NCBI GenBank assembly: GCA_022736595.1
Contig: DZDC01000089.1
Coordinates: 1-9,092 of the forward strand
Reading direction: 5' to 3'
From: Draconibacterium orientale
Lineage (GTDB): Bacteria; Bacteroidota; Bacteroidia; Bacteroidales; UBA1556
Length of the DNA stretch: 9,092 nt
The notes under the pieces were generated by a model. It had not been told where the DNA came from. It worked only from the letters and a program-made list of their open reading frames with translations, and ran no database searches. The position numbers and the translations under genes were made by a program. Positions within the stretch are counted from its first letter, which is position 1; each line of letters begins with the position of its first letter. This document shows, in pieces, positions 8,406 through 9,092 of this stretch.

Positions 8406-9030
8406 ACAATACGGAGAATTAATGGTGTTAAAAGGCATCGACCTACACATCAATAAGTCAGAAATACTATGTATTACAGGTAGTTCTGGAGCTGGTAAAA
8501 CCACCCTTTTACAACTCATGGGAAGTCTTGACCGTCCTACTCGCGGCGAAATATTGATCGATGGGGTTGCCATTAATGCACTTTCGTCAAAGAATGCTGC
8601 CAATTTCAGGAATCAAAAAATTGGCTTTGTATTTCAGTTTCATCATTTGCTACCCGAATTTGATGCATTAGAAAACATTTGTATTCCAGCCTTGATCAAG
8701 GGCGACCGCCCCAGCGAAGCTCGCAAAAAGGCAGAAGAATTAGCCAATTATCTGAATATCTCTAATAGGCTCCACCATAAACCTTCAGAATTATCTGGGG
8801 GCGAGCAACAAAGAGTTGCCATTGCTCGTGCTTTGATCAACAATCCTTCAGTAATTTTTGCTGACGAACCCTCTGGCAATCTTGACGCCACCCATGCCGA
8901 AGAACTGCATCAGCTGTTTTTTGATCTTCGCGAAAAATTTGGACAAACCTATGTTATTGTCACTCACAATCTTGAACTTGCGAAAAGATCGGATCGACAG
9001 ATTATTATGAAAGACGGAAAACTAATTTAA
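8380..9030 (+). CDS. lolD: LolD-type ABC transporter ATP-binding protein
   Basis: A 216-residue ABC ATPase of the LolD/MacB/FtsE group. It would sit on the cytoplasmic face of the inner membrane and drive release of outer-membrane lipoproteins via LolC/E-type permeases (family knowledge). Visible are Walker A GSSGAGKTT (34-42), the Q-loop FVFQFHHLLPEF (83-94, Gln-86), the signature LSGGEQQ (138-144), Walker B VIFADEP (158-164), the SGNLD D-loop (165-169) and the switch His-196 in IVTHN. FQFHHLLPEFDALEN is typical of LolD rather than of FtsE, but MacB-like ATPases share it in part. The length is slightly below the 233 of E. coli LolD. No permease gene is adjacent before the window ends, so the partner is unknown. 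The start inside the NUDIX gene gives the normal N-terminus (MIQVKQVYKQYG). Confidence 0.87.
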   Translation: MIQVKQVYKQYGELMVLKGIDLHINKSEILCITGSSGAGKTTLLQLMGSLDRPTRGEILIDGVAINALSSKNAANFRNQKIGFVFQFHHLLPEFDALENICIPALIKGDRPSEARKKAEELANYLNISNRLHHKPSELSGGEQQRVAIARALINNPSVIFADEPSGNLDATHAEELHQLFFDLREKFGQTYVIVTHNLELAKRSDRQIIMKDGKLI

Positions 9031-9042
9031 ATCCTTTTTTTC

Positions 9043-9092
9043 TTTAGTACATGACAATTTTCAATTTAGACCGTCTAAGGTTGAGGTTGTAT
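9043..9092 (-). repeat. Right copy of the perfect 50-bp terminal inverted repeat
   Basis: Exact reverse complement of 4-53, starting 12 nt after the lolD stop codon and running to the last base of the window, so its outer limit is not seen. It carries the same 13-bp palindrome (9066-9078). On the minus strand it has the same open frame ending in NLNLRRSKLKIVMY with a TAA at 9046-9044. On the plus strand an ATG at 9051 opens a frame that is still open at the edge. The T-rich bases 9031-9042 between lolD and the repeat hold no hairpin. Confidence 0.95.

Overview
The window looks like chromosomal DNA from a Bacteroidota bacterium, most likely of the Flavobacteriales type (the order is an inference). 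The DNA is AT-rich and recognisable Shine-Dalgarno sites are lacking. Upstream of several genes sit matches to the Bacteroidota promoter -7 box (TAnnTTTG). The gene types (DUF6089-like outer-membrane barrel, Bacteroidota-style DsbD, divergent MiaA, pyrE/NUDIX/LolD cluster) fit that phylum.

Layout. Positions 54-187 are a regulatory region with a good promoter and an AT-rich inverted repeat, followed by an exported beta-barrel protein with a very basic tail (188-1048). A compact rightward cluster follows: family 2 glycosyltransferase (1088-2314, TTG start), miaA (2287-3198, overlapping it by 28 nt) and nadB (3225-4805). After a 134-nt gap with a -7-like box comes a dsbD-type transmembrane thiol-disulfide reductase (4940-7012), which ends at a clear intrinsic terminator (7074-7101). 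pyrE lies on the minus strand (7118-7759), with its start codon only 7 nt from that of a divergent NUDIX hydrolase (7767-8405). The NUDIX gene overlaps a LolD-type ABC ATPase (8380-9030) by 26 nt.

Functionally this is mainly housekeeping: tRNA modification (MiaA), de novo NAD (NadB), pyrimidine synthesis (PyrE), periplasmic thiol reduction (DsbD), envelope lipoprotein trafficking (LolD) and envelope assembly (barrel protein, glycosyltransferase). The genes share no single pathway and no defence, toxin or mobile-element cargo is visible.

The most unusual structure lies at the edges. Positions 4-53 and 9043-9092 are a perfect 50-bp inverted repeat running outward off both ends. The simplest reading is that the window is a contig broken at two oppositely oriented copies of one repeated element, perhaps an insertion sequence. 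An invertible segment bounded by those repeats is the more exciting but less supported alternative. I found no convincing new multi-gene system.
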